Positions 4,890 to 5,131 of a stretch of DNA of 5,131 nucleotides are shown here, piece after piece (within the stretch, counting starts at the first letter, position 1; every line of letters begins with the position of its first letter). Made by a program: the position numbers and the translations under genes. Source of the stretch: Comamonadaceae bacterium (GTDB lineage: Bacteria > Pseudomonadota > Gammaproteobacteria > Burkholderiales > Burkholderiaceae_C); assembly GCA_021286965.1 (NCBI GenBank), contig JAJTBK010000383.1, forward strand, positions 1-5,131, given 5' to 3'. Under the pieces are notes generated by a model. The model made no database searches. It had not been told where the DNA came from and was given only the letters and a program-made list of their open reading frames with translations.

Positions 4890-5131
4890 TTAGCCGCGCA
4901 GCAGGGCCAGCACGCCCTGCGGCAGCTGGTTGGCCTGGGCCACCATGGCGGTGCCGGCTTGCTGCAGGATCTGGTTGCGCGACAGGTTAGCGGTTTCCGC
5001 CGCAAAGTCGGCATCCAGAATGCGGCCACGCGAGGCGGACATGTTTTCGGACGTCACCTGCAGGTTGGCGATGCTCGATTCAAAGCGCGACTGCAAGGCA
5101 CCGAGCTTGGCGCGCTGTCCCGCGATGTACG
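4890..5131 (-). CDS. fliC: Flagellin FliC, C-terminal fragment
   Basis: Flagellin polymerises into the filament. The window contains only the last 79 codons; the gene continues past the right edge. Reading from the edge, the frame gives [20 protein letters not shown], then helix-forming sequence with [20 protein letters not shown] and the ending [14 protein letters not shown] before TAA. This is the conserved C-terminal D1/D0 region, in which [20 protein letters not shown] packs with the N-terminal helix to line the filament channel and supplies the export and FliS-binding end. No ATG lies in this part (the codon at 5096 is TTG), so the true start is outside. fliD follows 199 nt downstream in the same direction. 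The promoter is not in the window. Confidence 0.97.
   Translation of the reverse strand, partial: YIAGQRAKLGALQSRFESSIANLQVTSENMSASRGRILDADFAAETANLSRNQILQQAGTAMVAQANQLPQGVLALLRG

Noticed and set aside
3767..4990. A 407-codon open frame on the plus strand opposite fliD and running into fliC
   Set aside because: It is antisense to fliD and crosses the fliD leader and the fliC terminator hairpin. Its Arg/Gly/His-rich composition is typical of reverse-complement frames.
1..5131. CRISPR arrays, tRNA or rRNA genes, insertion sequences, defence or toxin genes
   Set aside because: None is visible. All coding capacity is accounted for by flagellar genes with short spacers.

Overview
This window is an ordinary chromosomal flagellar locus, seen without any database search. 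It holds the 3' end of a flagellin gene (fliC), complete fliD, fliS and fliT, complete fliE, complete fliF, and the first codons of fliG. All genes are on the minus strand except fliE. The GC-rich composition, the gene order, the flagellin C-terminus and a palindromic repeat next to fliT point to a betaproteobacterium of the order Burkholderiales, most likely Comamonadaceae (Acidovorax-like). That placement is inference.

Layout from right to left, following minus-strand transcription. The fliC end (4890-5131) is followed by two hairpins (4856-4877 and 4811-4844). Next comes a 199-nt spacer that carries the fliD leader, then fliD (3275-4690), the filament cap. In the 60-nt gap after fliD there is a near-perfect sigma-28 (FliA) promoter (3246-3272) that drives fliS (2720-3214) and fliT (2418-2717), the export chaperones for flagellin and FliD. 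fliT ends against a REP-like palindromic repeat. A strong bidirectional terminator (2326-2349) separates it from the convergent fliE (1991-2296). fliE and fliF (72-1814) diverge from a 176-nt region that is rich in inverted repeats. fliG begins 51 nt after fliF and runs off the left edge.

The genes fall into two functional groups. FliE, FliF and FliG build the basal body: the MS ring, the rod junction and the switch ring. FliC, FliD, FliS and FliT are the late filament proteins and their chaperones. The region between fliF and fliE looks like an early (class II) control region, and the one before fliS looks like a late (class III) promoter.

I found no undescribed system. The points most worth checking are the internal sigma-28 promoter, the nested palindromes in the fliF/fliE divergent region, a seven-G run in the conserved N-terminal motif of fliD, and a Pro/Ala-rich C-terminal extension of FliS. 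No gene-free stretch exceeds 300 bases.
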